From an uncultured Lachnospiraceae bacterium (lineage in GTDB: Bacteria; Bacillota; Clostridia; Lachnospirales; Lachnospiraceae): a stretch of DNA of 6,970 nt. Location: positions 1 through 6,970 of the forward strand of contig CACXFD010000084.1 of NCBI GenBank assembly GCA_902766845.1. The letters run 5' to 3'. This document shows positions 1 to 6,176 of the stretch, in pieces. Each line of letters begins with the position of its first letter. Positions within the stretch are counted from its first letter, which is position 1. The position numbers and the translations under genes were made by a program. The notes below the pieces were generated by a model. The model was not told where the DNA came from. It saw only the letters and a program-made list of their open reading frames with translations, and ran no database searches.

Positions 1-715
<715 letters not shown>

Positions 716-748
716 ACGGAGGAGGAAGCGCAGGCTTGACCGGGGACG

Positions 749-779
749 GCAGGACCGCCGCACGGAGGCGGGGGCCTGC
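749..779 (+). repeat. Imperfect hairpin after the ABC ATPase gene
   Basis: GCAGG (749-753) and CCGCC (755-759) can pair with CCTGC (775-779) and GGCGG (767-771) around a 7-nt loop, with an A facing GGG as an internal bulge. It starts 33 nt after the ATPase stop codon and ends against the -35 box of the next promoter. It could help end transcription of the transporter operon, but no U-tract follows, so it does not meet the usual intrinsic-terminator definition. Confidence 0.35.
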
Positions 780-808
780 TTGACGCGGACGCGGACGCCG
801 CGTACAAT
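780..808 (+). promoter_or_regulatory. Sigma-70-type promoter for malQ-trmD
   Basis: TTGACG (780-785) and TACAAT (803-808) are separated by exactly 17 nt, each one base from consensus (TTGACA, TATAAT). Transcription would start near 814-816, giving a leader of about 58 nt before the malQ ATG. The spacer contains GACGCG repeats and a short inverted repeat (CGCGG-ACG-CCGCG, 790-802) touching the -10 box, which could be a regulator site or chance in GC-rich DNA. The promoter would let malQ-trmD be expressed apart from the transporter operon. Confidence 0.72.
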
Positions 809-825
809 GGATACAGAGCACACAA

Positions 826-857
826 AAGGGCCTGCCGGCCGGCGCCGGCAGGCCCTT
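826..857 (+). promoter_or_regulatory. Perfect 14-bp hairpin in the malQ leader
   Basis: AAGGGCCTGCCGGC (826-839) pairs perfectly with 844-857 around a CGGC loop. It begins about 11 nt after the predicted transcription start and ends 4 nt before the malQ Shine-Dalgarno run. It therefore fills most of the leader. On the plus strand it is followed by CCCGGG rather than a U-run, so simple termination is poorly supported. On the minus strand the stem is followed by TTTT, but no minus-strand gene is seen here. It could stabilise the mRNA, attenuate malQ, or stop read-through from the transporter operon. Confidence 0.6.
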
Positions 858-860
858 CCC

Positions 861-868
861 GGGAGGGG
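861..868 (+). promoter_or_regulatory. Ribosome binding site of malQ
   Basis: GGGAGGGG lies 5 nt before the ATG at 874 and fixes the malQ start. Its GAGGGG part (863-868) can also pair with CCCTTC (853-858), whose CCCTT half is the 3' end of the leader hairpin. The two structures are therefore mutually exclusive on paper. Confidence 0.75.
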
Positions 869-873
869 ATAGC

Positions 874-2400
874 ATGATCAAGGAAAAGCGGGAGAGCGGC
901 GTACTGCTGCCGATGACCTCCCTGCCGTCGCCGTACGGCATCGGAACGCTCGGGAAGAGCGCGTACCGGTTCGTGGATTTTCTGAAGGCCGCGGGCCAGA
1001 GCTGGTGGCAGATCCTGCCGCTCGGTCCCACCGGATACGGCGACAGCCCGTACGCTTCGTTTTCGACGTATGCCGGCAACCCGTATCTGATCGACCTGGA
1101 CCGCCTTGCCGAAGCCGGTCTGCTGGATAAAAAGGAGCTGAAGGGCATCGACTGGGGCGCGGATCCGGAGCGCGTGGATTACGGAAAGATCTACGAAAAC
1201 CGTTTCGCGGTCCTGCGCAAGGCGTTCGAACGCGGGCGCGGGGAGCTCGCACAGGCCGTTGCGGCCTTCCGCGAACAGAACGCGGCCTGGCTCGAGGATT
1301 ATGCGCTGTTCATGGCGCTCAAGGGGCATTTCGGAGGCGCCTGCTGGACCGACTGGCCCGAGGAGGACATCCGCCTGCACCGGCCCGAGGCCGTGGCGCG
1401 CTGGCGGGAGGAACTGTCGGAGGAGGCAGACTTCTACGTCTTCCAGCAGTACCTGTTCTTTGCGCAGTGGCAGCAGCTGCGGGACTACGCGCACGCAAAG
1501 GGGATCCGCTTCATCGGCGATATCCCGATCTACGTGGCCCTCGATTCCTCCGACGTCTGGAGCGAACCGTATTTCTTCCAGCTGGATGAGAAGAACGTGC
1601 CGGTCGAGGTGGCCGGCGTGCCGCCCGACGCATTCACCGAGGACGGCCAGCTCTGGGGCAATCCGCTCTATGACTGGGACCGGATGCGCGCGGACGGCTT
1701 CGGCTGGTGGATCCGGCGCGTCGAGGGCGCGGGGCGCCTGTACGATATGATCCGCATCGACCATTTCCGCGGCTTCGAGAGCTACTGGGCCGTGCCGTAC
1801 GGCCAGACCACGGCCAAGATCGGCCGCTGGCGGCCCGGGCCCGGCATGGACCTCGTGGGCGTGCTGACCGGCTGGTTCCCGAACCTGAAGTTCATTGCGG
1901 AGGATCTGGGCTACACGACGCCCGAGGTGGAGAAGCTGCTGGCGGATTCGAAACTTCCGGGCATGAAGGTCCTGGAATTCGGCTTCGATCCCGACGGCGA
2001 CGCCGACTATTGCCCCCACAACTGCACGCCGAACAGCATCTGCTATATCGGCACGCACGATAACGAGACCGTAAAGGGCTGGGTCCGGTCCGGCCGCGGC
2101 CAGCGCTTCCTGAAGTTCGCGAAGGATTATATGCGGATCACCAAGGAAGAGGGCTGGTGCTGGGGCATGATCCGCACCGGCATGGCCACGCCGTCGAAGC
2201 TGTTCGTGGTCCAGATGCAGGACCTGCTGGAGCTGGGGCCGCAGGCCCGCGTGAACACGCCCGGCACGTCCGAAGGCAACTGGCAGTGGCGCATGAAAGA
2301 GGGCGCGGACAGCGCGAAGCTCGCACGGCGCCTGCGTCAGGTCACGAAGACCTACCGGCGCCTGCGCGAAGACGCAGCCGGAGAGGCCGGGCAGGCATGA
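874..2400 (+). CDS. malQ: 4-alpha-glucanotransferase (amylomaltase, GH77)
   Basis: This cytoplasmic enzyme transfers 4-alpha-glucan segments between malto-oligosaccharides and releases glucose, turning short maltodextrins into longer chains that phosphorylase can use. The 508-residue product has the usual length for a compact bacterial MalQ. The N-terminal GVLLPMTSLPSPYGIG (residues 9-24) and the block SWWQILPLGPTGYGDSPY (43-60) are family hallmarks. The catalytic residues are all visible. The nucleophile is D296 in RIDHFRG, the acid/base is E343 in IAEDLG, and the transition-state Asp is D396 in THDNET. PGTSEGNWQWR (463-473) is the typical C-terminal block. No signal peptide is present. The start is set by the strong GGGAGGGG site 5 nt upstream. 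It has its own predicted promoter and leader hairpin, and its TGA overlaps the trmD ATG. The sugar ABC ATPase gene upstream fits a malto-oligosaccharide function. Confidence 0.97.
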   Translation: MIKEKRESGVLLPMTSLPSPYGIGTLGKSAYRFVDFLKAAGQSWWQILPLGPTGYGDSPYASFSTYAGNPYLIDLDRLAEAGLLDKKELKGIDWGADPERVDYGKIYENRFAVLRKAFERGRGELAQAVAAFREQNAAWLEDYALFMALKGHFGGACWTDWPEEDIRLHRPEAVARWREELSEEADFYVFQQYLFFAQWQQLRDYAHAKGIRFIGDIPIYVALDSSDVWSEPYFFQLDEKNVPVEVAGVPPDAFTEDGQLWGNPLYDWDRMRADGFGWWIRRVEGAGRLYDMIRIDHFRGFESYWAVPYGQTTAKIGRWRPGPGMDLVGVLTGWFPNLKFIAEDLGYTTPEVEKLLADSKLPGMKVLEFGFDPDGDADYCPHNCTPNSICYIGTHDNETVKGWVRSGRGQRFLKFAKDYMRITKEEGWCWGMIRTGMATPSKLFVVQMQDLLELGPQARVNTPGTSEGNWQWRMKEGADSAKLARRLRQVTKTYRRLREDAAGEAGQA

Positions 2401-3116
2401 GGATCACGGTCCTGACCATCTGTCCGGAGCAGTTCGGGGACTTTGCGCGCACGCCCCTCGCAGCCCGCGCGCAGGCGGCCGGCCGGCTCTCGCTCGAGAT
2501 CCTCGACATCCGGGACTTTGCGCCGGGAAGCTTCCGCCGCGTGGACGATTCCCCCTACGGAGGCGGTGCGGGCATGGTGCTGCGGTGCCAGCCGGTGCTG
2601 GACGCGCTCGCGTCGGTGCGCACGCCGCAGAGCCATACCGCGGTGCTGGCGCCGATCGGAAAGCCGTACACGCAGGCCGACGCGCACCGTCTGGCGCAGG
2701 AAGAGCACCTGATCCTGATCTGCGGCCACTACGAGGGCATGGACGCCCGTATCTACGAGGACGCGGACGAACTGCTCTCGATCGGCGACTACGTGCTGAC
2801 CGGCGGGGAACTGCCGGCCATGGTGATCATGGATTCGGTGCTGCGGCTGGTGCCCGGGAACATGAAAGAAGAGAGCGCCCGGGAAGAGTCCTTTGAGGCA
2901 GGCCTGCTCGAGTATCCGCAGTACACGCGCCCCGCGGACTTTCGGGGGCGGAAGGTCCCCGAGGTGCTGCTGTCGGGCGACCACGAGGCCATCCGCGCCT
3001 GGCGCCGGCAGGAGGCGCACCGCGTGACGCGGGAGAGAAGACCGGACCTGCTGAAGACGGATAGGTTGGAGGATCCGGATCACGGCCTGTCTGGCAGGAA
3101 AGACGGCAGGATATAG
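2397..3116 (+). CDS. trmD: tRNA (guanine-N1-)-methyltransferase
   Basis: TrmD methylates G37 next to the anticodon of a subset of tRNAs using S-adenosylmethionine, preventing +1 frameshifting; it is normally essential. The 239-residue product shows the trefoil-knot (SPOUT) signatures: DDSPYGGGAGMV (50-61), ICGHYEGMDAR (109-119), SIGDYVLTGGELPA (128-141), LLEYPQYTRP (170-179) and VPEVLLSGDHEAIRAWR (188-204). R150 matches the catalytic Arg (R154 in E. coli). The position of catalytic D169 in E. coli (EDSF) reads EESF here, putting E164 at that site. The loop between these residues is one residue shorter than in E. coli. The frame stays open further upstream inside malQ, but the family N-terminus (MRITVLTICPEQF) sets the ATG at 2397. 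That ATG overlaps the malQ stop as ATGA, with GGAGAGG at 2380-2386 as a possible ribosome site. The usual neighbours rpsP, rimM and rplS are absent. The tail after residue 222 is short and unconserved-looking. Confidence 0.96.
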   Translation: MRITVLTICPEQFGDFARTPLAARAQAAGRLSLEILDIRDFAPGSFRRVDDSPYGGGAGMVLRCQPVLDALASVRTPQSHTAVLAPIGKPYTQADAHRLAQEEHLILICGHYEGMDARIYEDADELLSIGDYVLTGGELPAMVIMDSVLRLVPGNMKEESAREESFEAGLLEYPQYTRPADFRGRKVPEVLLSGDHEAIRAWRRQEAHRVTRERRPDLLKTDRLEDPDHGLSGRKDGRI

Positions 3117-3156
3117 AAAGAGCCCCGCGGGCCCGATCGGGCCCGCGGGGCTCTTT
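3117..3156. terminator. Bidirectional intrinsic terminator (40-bp perfect palindrome)
   Basis: The 20 bases 3117-3136 are the exact reverse complement of 3137-3156: an AAAGAG flank, then a GC-rich core (CCCCGCGGGCCCGA) on the left, and the mirror ending CTCTTT on the right. As RNA this is about an 18-bp stem with a GATC loop. It begins at the first base after the trmD stop and lies 47 nt past the stop of the convergent dipeptidase gene. It can terminate both strands. The T-runs are short (CTCTTT on plus, CTCTTTCTAT on minus). Confidence 0.88.
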
Positions 3157-3165
3157 GTCATGTTT

Positions 3166-3179
3166 GCCGCTTTTGCGGC
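3166..3179. repeat. Small hairpin beside the terminator
   Basis: GCCGC (3166-3170) and GCGGC (3175-3179) flank a TTTT loop. Minus-strand transcripts from the dipeptidase gene meet it before the 40-bp palindrome, so it may be a minor pause or an mRNA 3' end structure. With 5-bp arms in GC-rich DNA, chance is a real alternative. Confidence 0.3.
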
Positions 3180-3203
3180 CGCCGTGTCTTCGAATCGGTG
3201 CGC

Positions 3204-3866
3204 TTACTTTCTTTTCAGATAAGCGGAAGACACCGGGAAATCGAAATAGGTGTCAGGGTAGGGTTCATCCTTCAGCGTAAAATGCCACCATTCGCAGTCG
3301 ATCGGCACAAAGCCGCCGCGGACCATCATGCCCTGCAGCAGCATGCGGTTGCGGTACTGCTCGTCCGTGACGGCGCGGCTGTCCGGATGCGAGATCTCGC
3401 TGAACAGGTCGAACGGGCTTCCCATATCCAGCTCTTTGCCGGTCGCCATATCGAGCAGCGTCAGATCCACGGTGCTGCCGCGGCTGTGGCTCGATTTGCT
3501 CGCGATATAGCCGCGCACGAAGAGCTCCTGCTTCGGAAGGTCCGGATAGAAGAACGGCTTCATGCGCAGATCCAGATCCTCGATTCCCCACAGCACGAAG
3601 CGGCGCACGGCCGCGGCGGGGCGGTAGGCGTCGAAGATCTTGAGCCGGCAGCCCATCACGTTCGCGTCATTGCTGACGCCGCGCAGGGCGCGCGCGGCTT
3701 CGGCGGTCAGGATCGCGCACGGCTCTTCATAGCCGTCGATCCGGTCCCCGATGAAATTGTACGTCGAATAATAACGGATCTCCTGCACGATGCCGGGCAC
3801 GGCGTCGGCCAGCAGCACGAAGCCGGAGGAGTCCATGGCAGCCTGTTTGGCAAAATCGGTCGGCAT
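3204..3866 (-). CDS. ddpX: D-alanyl-D-alanine dipeptidase, VanX/DdpX type (peptidase M15D)
   Basis: This is a predicted zinc dipeptidase that splits D-Ala-D-Ala. In VanX this removes the vancomycin target; in DdpX and similar enzymes it recycles cell-wall dipeptide. The 220-residue product is slightly longer than VanX (about 200). It has FDAYRP (78-83; R82 corresponds to the essential Arg of VanX) and SSHSRGSTVD (125-134) with zinc ligands H127 and D134. DMGSPFD (147-153) follows, then CEWWHF (191-196) with catalytic E192 and zinc ligand H195. No signal peptide is evident, so cytoplasmic action is likely. The ATG at 3866 is chosen because AGAGAGGTG lies just upstream and the family sequence starts here. 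An in-frame upstream extension runs antiparallel-free but through the preceding gene in another frame and has no family likeness. It is the last gene of the lar operon, 40 nt after the S58 peptidase gene. No vanH, vanA or vanRS-like gene is in the window. The gene symbol is given by family, not proven function. Confidence 0.9.
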   Translation of the reverse strand: MPTDFAKQAAMDSSGFVLLADAVPGIVQEIRYYSTYNFIGDRIDGYEEPCAILTAEAARALRGVSNDANVMGCRLKIFDAYRPAAAVRRFVLWGIEDLDLRMKPFFYPDLPKQELFVRGYIASKSSHSRGSTVDLTLLDMATGKELDMGSPFDLFSEISHPDSRAVTDEQYRNRMLLQGMMVRGGFVPIDCEWWHFTLKDEPYPDTYFDFPVSSAYLKRK

Positions 3867-3873
3867 AGCCTTT

Positions 3874-3883
3874 ACACCTCTCT
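3874..3883 (-). promoter_or_regulatory. Ribosome binding site of the dipeptidase gene
   Basis: On the minus strand AGAGAGGTGT ends 7 nt before the ATG at 3866. It lies in the 40-nt gap after the S58 gene and decides the start over in-frame codons further upstream. Confidence 0.65.
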
Positions 3884-3906
3884 GAATGACATGGATACGG
3901 GGCGGC

Positions 3907-4881
3907 TCAGCGGCGCTGCTCCAGATCGCAGGCGGCCGGATAGCCGTATGCGCCGCGGGCGCAGGCCACTGCGCGGGTGATCGCTTCGCTGACGGCGCGG
4001 GCAGCCAGCGTGCCCACAAGGTCCGGATCCGCATCGACGTCCCCGGCGGAGACCGCATACAGGCTGTCTCCGTCCGCGCTCGTGTGGACCGGGCGGATGG
4101 AACGGGCCATGCCGTCATGGCCCATGGCCGCGATCTTGCAGAGCTGCGGCTTGGCAAACGACGCGTTCGTCAGGATCACGCCGATCGTGGTGTTGGAGGC
4201 AAAGCGGTTCTCGACCGCGGCCACCTGGGCGGCCATCACGTCCTCGCTGGAGCGAAGGGCCGTTTTGTCCGGCGTCAGGAGCCCCGCGATCTGCCGGCCG
4301 GTCTGCCAGTCAAAGACATCGCCCAGGGCGTTGACGGCCACGACGGCGCCCACCTTCAGTTCACCGGTCTGCAGCGCAAAACAGCCGATGCCGGACTTCA
4401 TGCAGGTCTCCATGCCGCAGATCTTGCCGACCGTGGCGCCGCAGCCGGCGCCGCAGCAGCCGTCGCGGTAGTTGGGCGCGTCGAGCGCGAGCCGCGCGGC
4501 TTCATAGCCCATCGCGCGGTCCGGCCGCGTATGCGCATCGGCGACGGTCAGGTCGAACAGGTCCGACTGGGCGACCAGCGGGACCCGGGTGACGGCCACG
4601 TCGAAGCCGATTCCCCGTTCCTCGAGGCAGGCCATCACGCCGCCGGCCGCGTCCAGGCCAAAGGCGCTGCCGCCGGCCAGGACGATCGCGTGGATCTGCT
4701 GGGCCGCGGTCAGCGGGGACAGCAGCTGGCTCTCGCGCGAGGCGGGTCCTCCGCCGCGCACGTCCAGACCGGCCCGCATGCCCTGCGGACAGACAAAGAC
4801 CGTACAGCCGGTCCCCGCCGCGGCGTCCTCGGTCTGGCCGATCGTGACCGGCCCGCATTCACGGATCGAGATCTCTTTCAT
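3907..4881 (-). CDS. S58 (P1/DmpA/NylC-type) autoprocessing peptidase
   Basis: This is an N-terminal-nucleophile hydrolase of 324 residues. The family includes DmpA (L-aminopeptidase and D-Ala-amidase/esterase), BapA (beta-peptides) and NylC (nylon oligomers). Hallmarks are RGGGPASRES (42-51), IVLAGGSAFGLDAAGG (66-81), GAGCGATVGK (144-153), SNTTIGVILTNA (229-240) and AMGHDGMARSIRPVHTSADGD (252-272, in two overlapping blocks). Self-cleavage is expected between N230 and T231, as in NylC-like members, exposing T231 as nucleophile and giving chains of about 230 and 94 residues. It has 13 cysteines, six of them between residues 142 and 167 around the GATVGK loop. No signal peptide is seen. The ATG at 4881 overlaps the larC stop as ATGA, with AGGGA at 4889-4893 as ribosome site. 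The substrate cannot be told from sequence; its place between larC and a D-Ala-D-Ala dipeptidase gene suggests a D-residue or unusual amide. Confidence 0.92.
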   Translation of the reverse strand: MKEISIRECGPVTIGQTEDAAAGTGCTVFVCPQGMRAGLDVRGGGPASRESQLLSPLTAAQQIHAIVLAGGSAFGLDAAGGVMACLEERGIGFDVAVTRVPLVAQSDLFDLTVADAHTRPDRAMGYEAARLALDAPNYRDGCCGAGCGATVGKICGMETCMKSGIGCFALQTGELKVGAVVAVNALGDVFDWQTGRQIAGLLTPDKTALRSSEDVMAAQVAAVENRFASNTTIGVILTNASFAKPQLCKIAAMGHDGMARSIRPVHTSADGDSLYAVSAGDVDADPDLVGTLAARAVSEAITRAVACARGAYGYPAACDLEQRR

Positions 4882-6176
4882 GACTGTTTCCCTGCCATCC
4901 GCGCGGCGTCCCGCAGCGAGATATCGTGTGCGCGCGCGATCCGCGCGAGGTCTTCATATTCAAGCTTGCTCCGCTGGCCGTTTCCGGTATCCGCGATCTT
5001 TTCCCGGACCGGGCCGGCCGGCGTTTCGCGCGTTTCCAGACGGCGGGGCAGTACCGTGCGCTCCGCCGTCTGGCGGCGCACGCCGAGCGTTGTGGTGAGG
5101 CGGAAGATGCGCTGCGTCAGCGCGTCCGCTTCTGCAAGGCGGCACAGCACGGTCAGCGCGGTGCCGGGCCGCTGCTTCTTCATAAAGACCGGGGCCGTAT
5201 GGACGTCCAGCGCGCCGGCCTCGAGCAGGCGCTCACAGGCAAAGCCGAGCTCTTCGCCGGTCATGTCATCGATCTCGCAGGAGAGGAGCGTGACGAAGTC
5301 TGAGTCCCGGCCGGCCGGCTCCTCATACAGGTCTCCGTAGACGGCGCGGACACAGTTGGCTTTCGCGAAGACCTTGGTGCCGCAGCCGCAGCCCCAGGCG
5401 CGCGGCGTCAGGGCCGGCATCGGACCGAACCCCTGCGCAAAGTGAGCGATCAGCGCGGCGTCGGTGGGCGTGCACAGCTCGCCCTCGATGTCGCCGGCGC
5501 GGATCGGAAGGCCGGTCAGGAGACGGGCCGTGGCCGGAGCCGGTACCGGCAGGATGCCGTGGGCGCAGCGGACCGAGCCGAAGCCCGTGGTGACCGGGCT
5601 CGCGAGGATCACGTCCGGCGCGAGCGCGCGGATCAGCCAGCAGACGGCCGCAACGTCCGCGACGGCGTCCACGGTGCCCACTTCGTGGAAGTGGATGTCC
5701 GTGACCGGCACGCCGTGGACCGCGGATTCCGCCGCGGCCAGCCGCGCGTAGACGGCCTGCGCGTCCTCCCGCACGGCCTCGGGAAGGGCCAGCGAGGCGA
5801 GCAGGGCCTGCACGTCGGCGTAGGCGTGATGTTCGTGGTGATGATCGTGGTGATGATCGTGGGGATGCTCATGGTCATGATCGTGGTGATGCCCGTGGTC
5901 ATGATCCTCACCGGCCTCTTCGACCGCTCCGAACGCGCGGACCGTTACGTGGGTCCCGCGCACCGAGCAGGTCTCGGCCGGAGCGGCCTCGTAGCGCACG
6001 CCGGGCAGGCCCAGGCCGTTGAGCCGGTCGACCATGGCGGCCGGGTCCGGGAACAGCTCCAGCAGGGCCGCGGTCAGCATATCGCCCGCGGCGCCCATCG
6101 GAAGGTCGAGATAGAGGACGGTCCGGCCGGACTCAGCCGGCCGGACGGCCGCATCGGTCGGGTAAGGTCGGTTCAT
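4878..6176 (-). CDS. larC: Nickel insertion protein of NPN cofactor synthesis (LarC)
   Basis: LarC inserts nickel, with CTP hydrolysis, into the bis-thiocarboxylate pincer nucleotide, completing the NPN cofactor of lactate racemase and other LarA-family enzymes. The 432-residue product is a full-length single frame. Blocks in order: LYLDLPMGAAGDML (21-34), a His-rich stretch (92-117), IHFHEVGTVDAVADV (161-175), FGSVRCAHGILPVPAPAT (199-216), ELCTPTDAAL (233-242), WGCGCGTKVF (261-270), CEIDDMTGEELGFA (300-313) and MKKQRPGTALTVLC (332-345). In Lactiplantibacillus plantarum larC is split and made by programmed frameshift; here no shift is needed. Residues 1-20 precede the usual family start and are encoded over a perfect hairpin. 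The ATG overlaps the larB stop as ATGA, with AGGGGGTGA upstream, and its own stop overlaps the S58 start. Cytoplasmic, no signal peptide. Confidence 0.95.
   Translation of the reverse strand: MNRPYPTDAAVRPAESGRTVLYLDLPMGAAGDMLTAALLELFPDPAAMVDRLNGLGLPGVRYEAAPAETCSVRGTHVTVRAFGAVEEAGEDHDHGHHHDHDHEHPHDHHHDHHHEHHAYADVQALLASLALPEAVREDAQAVYARLAAAESAVHGVPVTDIHFHEVGTVDAVADVAAVCWLIRALAPDVILASPVTTGFGSVRCAHGILPVPAPATARLLTGLPIRAGDIEGELCTPTDAALIAHFAQGFGPMPALTPRAWGCGCGTKVFAKANCVRAVYGDLYEEPAGRDSDFVTLLSCEIDDMTGEELGFACERLLEAGALDVHTAPVFMKKQRPGTALTVLCRLAEADALTQRIFRLTTTLGVRRQTAERTVLPRRLETRETPAGPVREKIADTGNGQRSKLEYEDLARIARAHDISLRDAARMAGKQS
5826..5903 (-). repeat. His-rich low-complexity tract in larC
   Basis: Codons for LarC residues 92-117 encode 17 histidines in 26 positions, the rest being Asp, Glu, Gly and Pro. 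The DNA is an imperfect tandem of ATGATC/GTGGTG-like units, so its length may vary by replication slippage. It lies between the N-terminal domain and the AYADVQALL segment. Such tracts occur in nickel proteins such as HypB and SlyD, so nickel storage or delivery is likely. Confidence 0.88.
6121..6146. repeat. Perfect inverted repeat in the first codons of larC
   Basis: GTCCGGCCGG (6121-6130) and CCGGCCGGAC (6137-6146) form a 10-bp stem with a 6-nt loop. It covers LarC codons 11-19, the stretch between the start codon and the conserved N-terminal block. A hairpin this close to the start could slow initiation or tie larC to translation from larB. Confidence 0.6.

Noticed and set aside
716..873. 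Sugar- or metabolite-sensing riboswitch, or tRNA gene, in the gap before malQ
   Set aside because: The gap shows only simple hairpins and a promoter; I see no known riboswitch core or cloverleaf.
2352..3161. Minus-strand frame opposite trmD
   Set aside because: It crosses the terminator palindrome and mirrors a conserved TrmD sequence; no family resemblance.
3204..3866. Acquired vancomycin-resistance (van) cluster
   Set aside because: Only the VanX-like gene is present; no vanH, vanA/B ligase or vanRS genes are in the window, and its GC content looks like its neighbours.
3867..4157. N-terminal extension of the dipeptidase gene to an upstream ATG
   Set aside because: The added 97 codons overlap the S58 gene in another frame and look like shadow sequence; a good ribosome site supports the ATG at 3866.
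3886..5340. Long plus-strand frame (484 codons) opposite the S58 and larC genes
   Set aside because: Antisense to well-supported genes, low-complexity composition, no recognisable domain and no ribosome site.
4878..6176. Programmed frameshift in larC as in L. plantarum
   Set aside because: All N- and C-terminal LarC motifs are in one uninterrupted frame, so no frameshift is required.
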